Shown piece by piece: positions 1 to 7,155 of a stretch of DNA of 15,094 bases. Both the position numbers and the translations under genes were made by a program. The DNA is from an uncultured Flavobacteriales bacterium (GTDB taxonomy: Bacteria; Bacteroidota; Bacteroidia; Flavobacteriales; CALTNV01). The stretch lies in assembly GCA_943845485.1 (NCBI GenBank), contig CALTNV010000064.1:1-15094 (forward strand), in the 5' to 3' direction. The notes beneath the pieces were generated by a model that ran no database searches, had not been told where the DNA came from, and saw nothing but the letters and a program-made list of their open reading frames with translations. Position 1 is the stretch's first letter, and every line of letters begins with the position of its first letter.

Positions 1-54
1 TTATAAATAGGATTATTATATATACCGTTCTCATCATAAGAAATAGAAATATCA
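1..54 (-). repeat. left arm of inverted repeat (copy of 1305-1358)
   Basis: The reverse complement of 1-48 is identical over all 48 bases to 1311-1358. Beyond one mismatch (position 49 against 1310), another five bases (TGATA) also agree, giving 53 of 54. The match runs to the first base of the window, so it may continue outside. This arm interrupts ung, while the other arm lies inside an intact barrel gene, so 1305-1358 is the parent copy. Confidence 0.97.
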
Positions 55-602
55 ATTTTAGTACCCATTTTTTTAGCGAAGCCACCCCAAAGTATAAAAA
101 CTAAATTTTCTTTTTCACAATTTAATTTTTTAATAACTTCATCTGTAAAAGTTTCCCATCCTTTTTTTTGATGAGAACCGGCTTTGTTTTGCTCTACACT
201 TAAAGTTGCATTTAAAAGGAGAACTCCCTGTTTAGCCCATCTTGAAAGATCGCCATGTTGTTGAGTATTATACATCTCATATTCTAAAGCTAACTCTTTA
301 TAGATGTTTTTAAGGGAAGGTGGTAGTTTTATATTATGTCTTACTGAAAATGCTAAACCATGTGCTTGGTTTTCACCATGATATGGATCTTGTCCTATGA
401 TTACAACTTTTGTGTTTTTAAAACTTGAATACTTAAAAGCGTTAAAAATTTCATTTTTAGGTGGATAGCATTTTTTATCGTGGTACTCTTTGGAAATAAA
501 AAGCTTAATTTTTTTAAAATACTCTTTTTGAAATTCCTCATTTAAAATTTCTTTCCAATCATTATTAATATGAGCGTCTATTTCAAATAAATTATTAGTC
601 AT
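1..602 (-). CDS. ung: uracil-DNA glycosylase, 3' end replaced by foreign sequence at window edge (partial)
   Basis: Family 1 uracil-DNA glycosylase, which removes uracil from DNA to start base excision repair in the cytoplasm. The reading frame starts at the ATG at 602-600 and stays open to the window edge (200 residues visible). Seen: the catalytic water-activating motif GQDPYHG at residues 70-76, then AHGLAFSV (80-87), PPSLKNI (94-100), GVLLLNATLSV (126-136), and LVFILWGGFAKKMGTKID (167-184). The family would continue into a His-containing HPSPLS loop and a conserved tail. Here residues 185-200 instead read as the translation of the neighbouring barrel gene, because bases 1-54 are an inverted copy of 1305-1358. 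The gene identity is certain, but the final 16 codons are not native ung sequence. Either the gene is truly truncated or, more likely, the edge is a chimera and the intact gene lies elsewhere. Confidence 0.93.
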   Translation of the reverse strand, partial: MTNNLFEIDAHINNDWKEILNEEFQKEYFKKIKLFISKEYHDKKCYPPKNEIFNAFKYSSFKNTKVVIIGQDPYHGENQAHGLAFSVRHNIKLPPSLKNIYKELALEYEMYNTQQHGDLSRWAKQGVLLLNATLSVEQNKAGSHQKKGWETFTDEVIKKLNCEKENLVFILWGGFAKKMGTKIDISISYDENGIYNNPIY

Positions 603-690
603 GTAAGATTTATTTTAATCTAAAAACATCATATCAGGAATTTACTATGCTGTTTTTGTATTTTTCAAATGTAATTATATTCTTCATCAT

Positions 691-1746
691 ATGAATTATA
701 AAATTTTTAATAAAACATTTTTCATTTTTATTTCATTTATGATGATGTTTATGTTTTTATCTTCTCAAGATTCTCTTTCCTCTTTACCTAGATATTTAAA
801 ATATATAAAATCTGATTCTTCAGGTATTGATTTTTCAAGGTTTTTAACCTCCAGGACTTTTTTTCAAGTGAATAGGAGTAGATTCACTTTTAAAGATTTA
901 AATAATAATAAAAGTATTTACATATCCAACACACAACCCTCAATAGGTTTAGGGCTTTCTTACAGAAGACTTACAATAAATACAAGTTTTAACATTCCTT
1001 ATGTTTTAAGTAAAAAGCATCAATATGGAGAAACCAGTAATTTTTCATTTGATATGAATTTTGTTGTGAAACAGTTCTCTTTAAATATTCTTATAAATAA
1101 CGTAGAAGGATTTTATAGGAAAAACTCCAATGAATTTTTTATTAGGCCAGATTTAAAACAAAGTTCTATTAATTTATATTTATTTAAGAATAAATTAAAT
1201 AGTGGTAAACCTTTACGAATGATATATTTTAATGATGCATTAATTAAAAAATCTGAACATTCAATTTTAGCAGGAGTAGGGCTTCATTTTTCAGGTTTTA
1301 AAGGTGATAGTTCTATTTCTTATGATGAGAACGGTATATATAATAATCCTATTTATAAAGTTCAAAATTATGGAGCAGTTTATTTGCTTGGCTATAATCA
1401 ATGTTGGATTATAAAAAAAGATTTTTATTTAGTTCTTGCAGGTCTTGGTGGAGGAGGTTTAGGTGTTAATAGATTCTTTGGTGATATAAGTGAAAATTAT
1501 CTTTCTTTAATTGGAGAAGCCAGATATCAAGTTGGGGCAGGTTTTAATTCCTATCGATTTCAAATAGGTAGTTTTTTAGATGGGTTTACAACGGTTGATA
1601 AATCATTAGGTAAACAAAACTATGTATTGCAATCAGAATTAATGTTTAAAATTGTTGTTGCTTATCGTTTTTTACCTAAATGGTTAAAAAAAGTAGATCC
1701 TTTTTTTGATGAAGCTAAAAAAATTCAAAAAAGAGTATTAAAATAA
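691..1746 (+). CDS. DUF4421-like outer-membrane beta-barrel protein
   Basis: Predicted outer-membrane protein of unknown function, 351 residues. Seen: a Lys-containing N-terminus and a long hydrophobic stretch (about residues 9-24) ending in LSSQ, as in a signal peptide with cleavage near residue 25. The rest is rich in alternating hydrophobic/aromatic stretches and glycines (for example QPSIGLGLSYRRLTINTSF at 82-100 and LVLAGLGGGGLGVN), typical of barrel strands. The overall pattern (an SLGLGLSY-like strand early, GDSS followed by a variable loop in the middle, a glycine-rich strand near the end, a final FKIVVAYRF strand) resembles the Bacteroidota DUF4421 family; this is from memory, without a profile search. 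The gene stands alone, converges on menA and overlaps its end by 9 bases. A terminal barrel-type strand is followed by a charged tail (KKIQKRVLK). No function can be assigned. The start at 691 is the first ATG giving a complete signal peptide. Confidence 0.7.
   Translation: MNYKIFNKTFFIFISFMMMFMFLSSQDSLSSLPRYLKYIKSDSSGIDFSRFLTSRTFFQVNRSRFTFKDLNNNKSIYISNTQPSIGLGLSYRRLTINTSFNIPYVLSKKHQYGETSNFSFDMNFVVKQFSLNILINNVEGFYRKNSNEFFIRPDLKQSSINLYLFKNKLNSGKPLRMIYFNDALIKKSEHSILAGVGLHFSGFKGDSSISYDENGIYNNPIYKVQNYGAVYLLGYNQCWIIKKDFYLVLAGLGGGGLGVNRFFGDISENYLSLIGEARYQVGAGFNSYRFQIGSFLDGFTTVDKSLGKQNYVLQSELMFKIVVAYRFLPKWLKKVDPFFDEAKKIQKRVLK
1305..1358 (+). repeat. right arm of inverted repeat (parent copy, inside barrel gene)
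   Basis: Partner of the 1-54 arm, in opposite orientation about 1.25 kb away. It encodes the native GDSSISYDENGIYNNPIY segment of the DUF4421-like protein, with undisturbed reading frame on both sides, so this copy is original. Confidence 0.97.
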
Positions 1747-2640
1747 TTGACTTATAAAATATATAAACGCAATTGTAAAAGTTTTTATAGCTGTTTTTTT
1801 CAAAAAAGGATCAAAGTGCTGATAGTCTTTTACTAAATTAATTTTTTTTAAGTCAATGAAGAATAATATATATACTAAAACAGATAAATAAGATATACTA
1901 TTTGAATTCGTAAAAAATAAAAATAATAAAAGGGAGATTAAAGAGCCAACAATCAGAAAAGAATGATATTTTTTTGCCTTTTCAATCCCTACTTTTACTA
2001 CTAATGTGTTTTTGCTTGATAATTTATCATTTGTTACATCTCTCATATTATTGAGGTTTAATACAGAAGCTGATAACATACCTATAGTGTTTGCAATTAA
2101 AATATTCTTGTATGAAAATAGATGACCGTATAAATAACTAGAAGCTAAAACACCTATTAAGCCGAAAAAAATATAAACTGATAAATCTCCTAAACCAGAA
2201 TAGCCGTATGCTTTTTTACCAATAGTGTAAGTTATTGCTGCAATTATTGATAGTAATGTAAGTATTAAATATACAATGTAAGTGTTTAATGTAGCTCCTT
2301 TTAATCCTAAATATATAAGCCAAGAAGCCGAAATTAATCCTAAAATAGAATTAATGATAATTGCACTTTTCATCTCTTTTTTAGAAATTAGTCCTTTTTG
2401 AACAGCTCTATCTGGACCTATTCTGTTTTCATTATCTGTTCCTTTTATGGCATCACCATAGTCATTGGCCAGGTTTGATAGTATTTGAAGTAATAATGTT
2501 GTTGTAAGACATCCTATAAAAATAAAAATATTAAAGTTTTCATTTTTTAAAGCAATTCCTGCACCTATTAAAATACATGAAAAAGCTAAAGGAAGAGTCC
2601 TTAATCTAAATGCTTCAAGCCAAACAGATATTTTTGCCAT
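1738..2640 (-). CDS. menA: 1,4-dihydroxy-2-naphthoate polyprenyltransferase (menaquinone synthesis)
   Basis: Membrane prenyltransferase of the UbiA superfamily that attaches the polyprenyl chain to 1,4-dihydroxy-2-naphthoate, giving demethylmenaquinone. Seen: 300 residues with about eight or nine hydrophobic segments. The first Asp-rich prenyl-diphosphate/Mg site is NLANDYGDAIKGTDN (residues 56-70), followed by NRIGPDRAVQKG. The second is NNMRDVTNDKLSSKNTL (197-213). The GTDNENRIGPDRA sequence is characteristic of MenA rather than the ubiquinone (UbiA) or heme O (CyoE) branches. Length is normal for the family. It lies alone on the minus strand, overlaps the converging barrel gene at its 3' end, and is divergent from bshC with only 46 bases between the two starts, so both promoters must sit in or near that gap. 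No other men gene is in view. Confidence 0.95.
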   Translation of the reverse strand: MAKISVWLEAFRLRTLPLAFSCILIGAGIALKNENFNIFIFIGCLTTTLLLQILSNLANDYGDAIKGTDNENRIGPDRAVQKGLISKKEMKSAIIINSILGLISASWLIYLGLKGATLNTYIVYLILTLLSIIAAITYTIGKKAYGYSGLGDLSVYIFFGLIGVLASSYLYGHLFSYKNILIANTIGMLSASVLNLNNMRDVTNDKLSSKNTLVVKVGIEKAKKYHSFLIVGSLISLLLFLFFTNSNSISYLSVLVYILFFIDLKKINLVKDYQHFDPFLKKTAIKTFTIAFIYFISQLF

Positions 2641-2686
2641 TTTAAAATTGTTAATTTATACAAATGTCTTAAACATTATTTATTAA

Positions 2687-4327
2687 ATGATTAAAAAAAA
2701 CGAAATTTGTTATAAAAATATATCAATGCTGAATACTATAGATCTTAATAGCGTACATTTTTTTAATAGTTTAATATCTGATTATCTAAATGGTACTTTA
2801 GATTCTTCTTTATTTAATTTAAAACCATCATTAGATAATATTGAAAATCAAATACTAGCAAAAAAGTTAAACTATAGTTATTCTCGTTCAGAGTTAGTTA
2901 ACTCCCTACAAGAATCGTACTCAAATATTGATATTTCTAAGGTACATTCTAATGTGAATTTACTTGCTCATGAAAACACATTTACTATAACAACTGGTCA
3001 TCAGTTGAATATTTTTACTGGTCCGGTTTATTTTGTATATAAAATAATTCATACAATTGTTTTAGCAGAAGAACTTAATAAAAGGTTTAAGGAATATAAT
3101 TTTGTTCCTGTATATTGGATGGCTAGTGAAGATCATGATTTTGAAGAAATTAATCATTTTCATTTATTTGGTAAAAAATATATATGGAATACTTCTCAAA
3201 AAGGAGCTGTTGGAAGATTTAATTTATTAGATTTTAGTATCGAAGAAGAATTAAAATCTAATTTATCTGATAAAGATTTCTCTCATCCAATTATTCAGTT
3301 ATTTATAAACTCATATAAAAAATCAAAAACTTTATCAGAGGCTCATTTTAATATTACTCATCAACTATTTAAGGATAAAGGCCTTGTGATTATTGATGGA
3401 GATAATAAAGTATTTAAAAAAGTATTAAAACCTATTTTTCTAGCTGAAATTAAAAACAATGTGTCTTTTAAAAAAGTTTCAGAATCTAACGATTTTTTAA
3501 AATCTAAAAAACACAAAATACAAGTAAATCCAAGACATATAAATTTATTTTATTTAGATAAGAATCTACGAGAAAGAATTATCTATAATGAAGTAGAAGA
3601 ATTATATGAAGTGTTAAACACTAATCTTTGTTTTAATGAAAGTAAAATGATTGAAATCATTAATCAACAACCCGAAAAGATTAGTCCTAATGTTATTTTG
3701 AGACCTTTATATCAAGAGATTTTATTGCCAAATTTAATGTATGTTGGAGGTGCTGGCGAAATTTCTTATTGGTTACAATTAAAAAATTTATTTGAGTCTT
3801 TTAGTGTTGTTTTTCCAATGCTAACAGTAAGGAAATCTTTCCTTTCTCAAAAAGGATTAACTAAAAAAATGAAACATTTAAACACCAACCTAAGGAATGT
3901 ATTAACAGAAAGTGAGGAGGTGTTTACAAAAAAGTATTTTACTAGTAAGGCAATTGAAAAACATATTTCTGTTGATGAACAAAAAAATCAAATGATAGAA
4001 ATATTCAATTCTCTTCGTGAATTGGCTGTCTCTACTGATCAAAGTTTACTTCCATTTGCAGAGTCTGAGAAAGTAAAATCTCTTAAAGTCATTGATAAAT
4101 TTCAACAAAAGTTAGAAAAATCAATTAAACAAAAAGATGACCAGTCTTTAAAAGCCATAAATACGATTTATAAAAAAGTATTTCCTCACCAATCTTTCCA
4201 AGAAAGGGTTAATAATGTTGTTGAATATTATTTAGGTGATGAAAATCAAGATTTTGTTCATGATATTTATAAACTTACCTCTTTATCTAACCCATTTGGT
4301 CAAGCAGAAATGCTTGTTTTTGATTAA
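2687..4327 (+). CDS. bshC: bacillithiol biosynthesis cysteine-adding enzyme BshC
   Basis: BshC is the putative cysteine ligase of the last step of bacillithiol synthesis, adding cysteine to glucosaminyl-malate to form the low-molecular-weight thiol used by Firmicutes and many Bacteroidota instead of glutathione. Seen: 546 residues, in the family's usual range. The Rossmann-type core has TTGHQLNIFTGPVYFVYK (102-119) and PVYWMASEDHDFEEINH (141-157), both family hallmarks, and later NVILRPLYQEILLPN (335-349) and YVGGAGEISYWLQLK (352-366). Residues about 385-490 are charged and heptad-like, matching the C-terminal coiled coil known from the BshC structure. The start is uncertain: the ATG at 2726 (residue 14) would give an N-terminus closer to the family length as I recall it. 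No bshA or bshB is visible; in many genomes these lie apart. The 3' end overlaps the converging exporter gene by 4 bases. Confidence 0.94.
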   Translation: MIKKNEICYKNISMLNTIDLNSVHFFNSLISDYLNGTLDSSLFNLKPSLDNIENQILAKKLNYSYSRSELVNSLQESYSNIDISKVHSNVNLLAHENTFTITTGHQLNIFTGPVYFVYKIIHTIVLAEELNKRFKEYNFVPVYWMASEDHDFEEINHFHLFGKKYIWNTSQKGAVGRFNLLDFSIEEELKSNLSDKDFSHPIIQLFINSYKKSKTLSEAHFNITHQLFKDKGLVIIDGDNKVFKKVLKPIFLAEIKNNVSFKKVSESNDFLKSKKHKIQVNPRHINLFYLDKNLRERIIYNEVEELYEVLNTNLCFNESKMIEIINQQPEKISPNVILRPLYQEILLPNLMYVGGAGEISYWLQLKNLFESFSVVFPMLTVRKSFLSQKGLTKKMKHLNTNLRNVLTESEEVFTKKYFTSKAIEKHISVDEQKNQMIEIFNSLRELAVSTDQSLLPFAESEKVKSLKVIDKFQQKLEKSIKQKDDQSLKAINTIYKKVFPHQSFQERVNNVVEYYLGDENQDFVHDIYKLTSLSNPFGQAEMLVFD

Positions 4328-5532
4328 TTATCCTTTATAAAAGAGCCCGAAAATAATAATCCGCCAATAAGTCCCATTAATATTAATGCAATTTGTTCTC
4401 CTGTGTTGGCAGAGATGATGGTGTTTTCTTTGATTAAATAACCACTTAAGCCCATAAAAGCTTTACTCCCAGGAACTAACATTAAAATACCCAATGTTGA
4501 AAATACAGTTTTTGGTGTTTTATTTATTTTAGAAGCTATTTTACTCAGTAAAATAATAGTAATTGTTGCTATAAATGTACTGATTAGTAATCCAGTAAAA
4601 GAAAAGAATAAAGCCGTTATGTAACCAATTGTAGAACAAATTAAAACAAGCGGAATATTTTTCTTTCTAACGTTAAATATTGGAATAATACAAAGTACAA
4701 ATAAAGGAGCTGCTAAGTAATGTAATACTTCTGGAATATTAGAAGTTAATATCATTGAAATTTCATTATTTGAAATAAAAAGTTTTATAATAGAAAGACC
4801 TAAATAGGCTCCAAAAAACTGCTTAAATAAGCTCATAATGGCATTAAATAGTTTTGCACTTCCGCTGACTAAATTTTTAGCTGCTGCCTCTTCAAATGCA
4901 ATGGTGATTGATAATCCTGGAATAAAAATAATGATGGAAGATAAAATAATAATAGGAACATTAATGTCACTGATGTAAATTGAGGCAATACTTGCTAGTA
5001 TAGCAGTTGTTAAAGAGGTTATGGATTCTAATATACTTTTAATAAATTTAGAGAATTGAGAAAAATAGACCCATATATAAACTATAAACCCTAAAAAAAA
5101 GGATAAAAAAGCTGAATTCCAGTTTGTTCCAATTAATATATTAAATATAAATGCAGCTCCTGCATACCCAAATGCAATTAAAAACTCGTTAGATTTATTA
5201 TTTGATTTTTGTAATTCTACCAATTCACTTTTAGCTTGTTTAGTATTAATTTGATTTGCTAATAATCGATCTGTTATTTCCGTTGATTTTGTGAAAGCTC
5301 CTAAATTTAATTCACCAAGAGGTACTTTTTCGCTGAAAAAATAAGTGTCATCAGTTTCTTTATCATAAAAAGAAAAAGTCATCATTGTTGGTAAATCGTT
5401 AAAACTTCCTTCTATTTTTAATTTTGAGGAAACTTCATTCAAATACATTTGTATTTTATAAGATGGAATACCATATAAATGAAGAGCTTTACCTAAGTAT
5501 ATAATAAAATGATATTTTTCTGGTAATTTCAT
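4324..5532 (-). CDS. ThrE-family threonine/serine exporter-like membrane protein
   Basis: Predicted inner-membrane exporter of the ThrE family, named after the Corynebacterium threonine/serine exporter. Seen: 402 residues in two parts. A soluble N-terminal region (1-115) has GKALHLYGIPSYKIQMYLN and a DLPTMMTFSF segment, matching the DUF1212 half. About ten hydrophobic segments from residue 115 onward follow, including IFIPGLSITIAFEEAAAKNLVSGSAKL (202-228) and, in the second half, LGILMLVPGSKAFMGL (347-362). The paired PGLS and VPGS motifs correspond to the two membrane halves, which some bacteria encode as two proteins (YjjP/YjjB type) and which are fused here. The actual substrate cannot be read from sequence. 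It is separated from the upstream operon by 78 bases holding an intrinsic terminator, so it probably has its own promoter, though I see no clear -7 box. It overlaps bshC tail to tail by 4 bases. Confidence 0.86.
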   Translation of the reverse strand: MKLPEKYHFIIYLGKALHLYGIPSYKIQMYLNEVSSKLKIEGSFNDLPTMMTFSFYDKETDDTYFFSEKVPLGELNLGAFTKSTEITDRLLANQINTKQAKSELVELQKSNNKSNEFLIAFGYAGAAFIFNILIGTNWNSAFLSFFLGFIVYIWVYFSQFSKFIKSILESITSLTTAILASIASIYISDINVPIIILSSIIIFIPGLSITIAFEEAAAKNLVSGSAKLFNAIMSLFKQFFGAYLGLSIIKLFISNNEISMILTSNIPEVLHYLAAPLFVLCIIPIFNVRKKNIPLVLICSTIGYITALFFSFTGLLISTFIATITIILLSKIASKINKTPKTVFSTLGILMLVPGSKAFMGLSGYLIKENTIISANTGEQIALILMGLIGGLLFSGSFIKDN

Positions 5533-5591
5533 GTTAGTAATAAATGACTAATTTTTTTAATTATAATTTTAACTTCTTAATATATCTTACT

Positions 5592-5627
5592 TAAAAAACA
5601 AAAAAGAAGCTTAAATAGCTTCTTCTT
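5592..5627 (-). terminator. Rho-independent terminator of the glmM operon, overlapping the last stop codon
   Basis: Reading the minus strand, AAGAAGC (5624-5618) pairs with GCTTCTT (5610-5604) around the 7-base loop TATTTAA. A G-T pair and two A-T pairs extend the stem to about 10. A T-rich run (TTTTTTGTTTTTT) follows. The loop contains the TAA stop (5613-5611) of the pyrophosphohydrolase gene, so coding sequence and terminator share bases. It separates the glmM operon from the downstream ThrE-like gene. Confidence 0.8.
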
Positions 5628-6012
5628 CTAATATTTTTTTAATGTTTGGTTTAAAATAATCAGGGCCTTTTAAAATTTTCCCATCTTCTCTGTAAATTGG
5701 CTTTCCATCTTCTCCCAGTTTTGACATATTAGATCTTTGAATTTCAGTGAAAACTTCTTCAATCTTATCTTGCATTCCATGTTTAAGCATAGTACCACAT
5801 AAGATATATAATTGATCTCCTAAAGCATCTGCTATTTCCACTAAGTCGTTATTTTTAGCTGCTTCAAGATATTCATCATTCTCTTCAGCCATTAACTTAT
5901 ATCTTAAATTTATATCATCTTCAGATATTTTTGAGGTAGGAGAGTAGTTGTTTTCAATTCCAAATGAATTGTGAAATAATTCTACGGCACCAATCACATC
6001 TTTTAACTTCAT
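5611..6012 (-). CDS. MazG-like nucleoside triphosphate pyrophosphohydrolase family protein
   Basis: Small all-alpha NTP pyrophosphohydrolase-like protein of the MazG / phosphoribosyl-ATP pyrophosphohydrolase-like superfamily. Such enzymes hydrolyse nucleotide triphosphates to monophosphate and pyrophosphate with Mg2+, often for nucleotide-pool cleaning. Seen: 133 residues. The metal-binding signature is EENDE at 43-47 and EIAD at 59-62, that is EExxE followed after 11 residues by ExxD. The C-terminal part SNMSKLGEDGKPIYREDGK then KGPDYFKPNI is a conserved extension in this subfamily as I know it from Bacteroidota annotations. The length suits a single-domain, dimer-forming enzyme, not the two-domain MazG. 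It is the last gene of the glmM operon, starting 10 bases after the cysteine desulfurase stop. The true substrate is unknown, and a histidine-pathway role is unlikely because no his genes are nearby. Confidence 0.85.
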   Translation of the reverse strand: MKLKDVIGAVELFHNSFGIENNYSPTSKISEDDINLRYKLMAEENDEYLEAAKNNDLVEIADALGDQLYILCGTMLKHGMQDKIEEVFTEIQRSNMSKLGEDGKPIYREDGKILKGPDYFKPNIKKILEEEAI

Positions 6013-6022
6013 ATACGATTAT

Positions 6023-7144
6023 TTAAAGGGTTTCTAAAACCGAAATTAATTTTTCAACATCGTTTTCAGTATTCATTTTACTGAAAGACACTCTTATTGT
6101 AGCTGTTTCTTCAGGTAGTTTTATAGATGATAATACGTGACTTTTAGAAACACTACCACTTGAACAAGCACTTCCTCCTGAAACACAAATCCCTTCCAAA
6201 TCTAGTTTGAATAAAGTCATTATGTTATTTTGATTAAAGATGTTTAAACTTAGAACATTAGGAACGCAGTTTTTTAGATTGGTGTTTATTGAATATTTCT
6301 CATTATTTGTTAAAACAAATTCAATAAGTTTATTTCTTAAGTCTGAAACAATATTCATTTCATGAGCAAGATTTTCACAAGCATTTTCAACAGCTTCTGC
6401 CAATCCAATAATACTCAGTACATTTTCTGTTCCAGCTCTAAAACCTCTTTCTTGAGATCCGCCAACTATTAAAGGGTTAATTCTAGACTTTTCACTCATA
6501 TATAAAAAGCCAATCCCTTTAGGTCCGTGAATCTTATGTCCTGCACATGTTGCAAAATCAATATTTAATTGATTAAAATCAACATCAATATGACCAATAC
6601 TCTGAACTGTATCAGAGTGAAAATAAGCAGCATATTCTTTACAATATTGATTTATTTTTTCAATGTCTGTAATATTTCCTAACTCATTATTCACTTGCAT
6701 TAAAGAAACAAGTGTTTTTGTTCCATCTTTTAATAATTCAGGAATAGAATTAATTTTTACTTCACCATCAATCACAGGAAGATAAACAATTTCTGTATTA
6801 TATTTATTTTTTACAAAATCTAAGGCATACAATACAGCATGATGTTCAATAGGAGAGGATATAATTCGTTTTACTCCTAAATCTCTTACAGCACCTATAA
6901 TAGCCCAATTATCAGCTTCAGTACCACCACCAGTGAAAATAATTTCAGCTGGTTTACAATTCAAAACCTTAGCTATTCTCTTCCTAGATAATTCCACCTT
7001 CTCTTTAGCTATTCTCCCATAATGATGAGTTGAGGAAGGATTACCGAAAACATCGATATTATCAACCATCACCTTTTTAACTTTTGGACAAAGTTGCGTA
7101 GTGGCGGCATTATCTAAAAAAACGGGATTTGATTGATTTGACAT
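6023..7144 (-). CDS. cysteine desulfurase (NifS/IscS family)
   Basis: PLP-dependent cysteine desulfurase that releases sulfur from L-cysteine as an enzyme persulfide and alanine, supplying Fe-S cluster assembly or tRNA thiolation. Seen: 373 residues, aminotransferase class V fold. LDNAATT (10-16) and NPSSTHHYGR (35-44) lie at the N-terminus. TGGGTEADNWAI (71-82) binds the cofactor phosphate. His101/102 in SPIEHHAVL stacks on PLP. Also present are N152, D178 and the Schiff-base lysine K204 in AGHKIHGPKGIG. RAGTEN is at 236-241, and the catalytic cysteine is C327 in GGSACSSGS. This places it in the NifS/IscS group and not the SufS group. It is the middle gene of a tight operon, 11 bases after glmM and 10 before the pyrophosphohydrolase. 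No iscU, iscA or suf genes are in view, so the sulfur acceptor (scaffold or MnmA) cannot be decided and no symbol is given. Confidence 0.93.
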   Translation of the reverse strand: MSNQSNPVFLDNAATTQLCPKVKKVMVDNIDVFGNPSSTHHYGRIAKEKVELSRKRIAKVLNCKPAEIIFTGGGTEADNWAIIGAVRDLGVKRIISSPIEHHAVLYALDFVKNKYNTEIVYLPVIDGEVKINSIPELLKDGTKTLVSLMQVNNELGNITDIEKINQYCKEYAAYFHSDTVQSIGHIDVDFNQLNIDFATCAGHKIHGPKGIGFLYMSEKSRINPLIVGGSQERGFRAGTENVLSIIGLAEAVENACENLAHEMNIVSDLRNKLIEFVLTNNEKYSINTNLKNCVPNVLSLNIFNQNNIMTLFKLDLEGICVSGGSACSSGSVSKSHVLSSIKLPEETATIRVSFSKMNTENDVEKLISVLETL

Positions 7145-7155
7145 TGTTAGAATAA

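Noticed and set aside
604..690. Possible promoter pair between ung and the barrel gene (minus-strand TACATTTG at 666-673; plus-strand TATTTTTC near 660)
   Set aside because: The minus-strand box lacks a -33 partner and the plus-strand one lacks the final G; too weak to list.
1738..1746. Overlap of the barrel gene and menA considered as a sign of frameshift or misannotation
   Set aside because: Both genes reach natural C-termini; a short convergent overlap is common in compact genomes.
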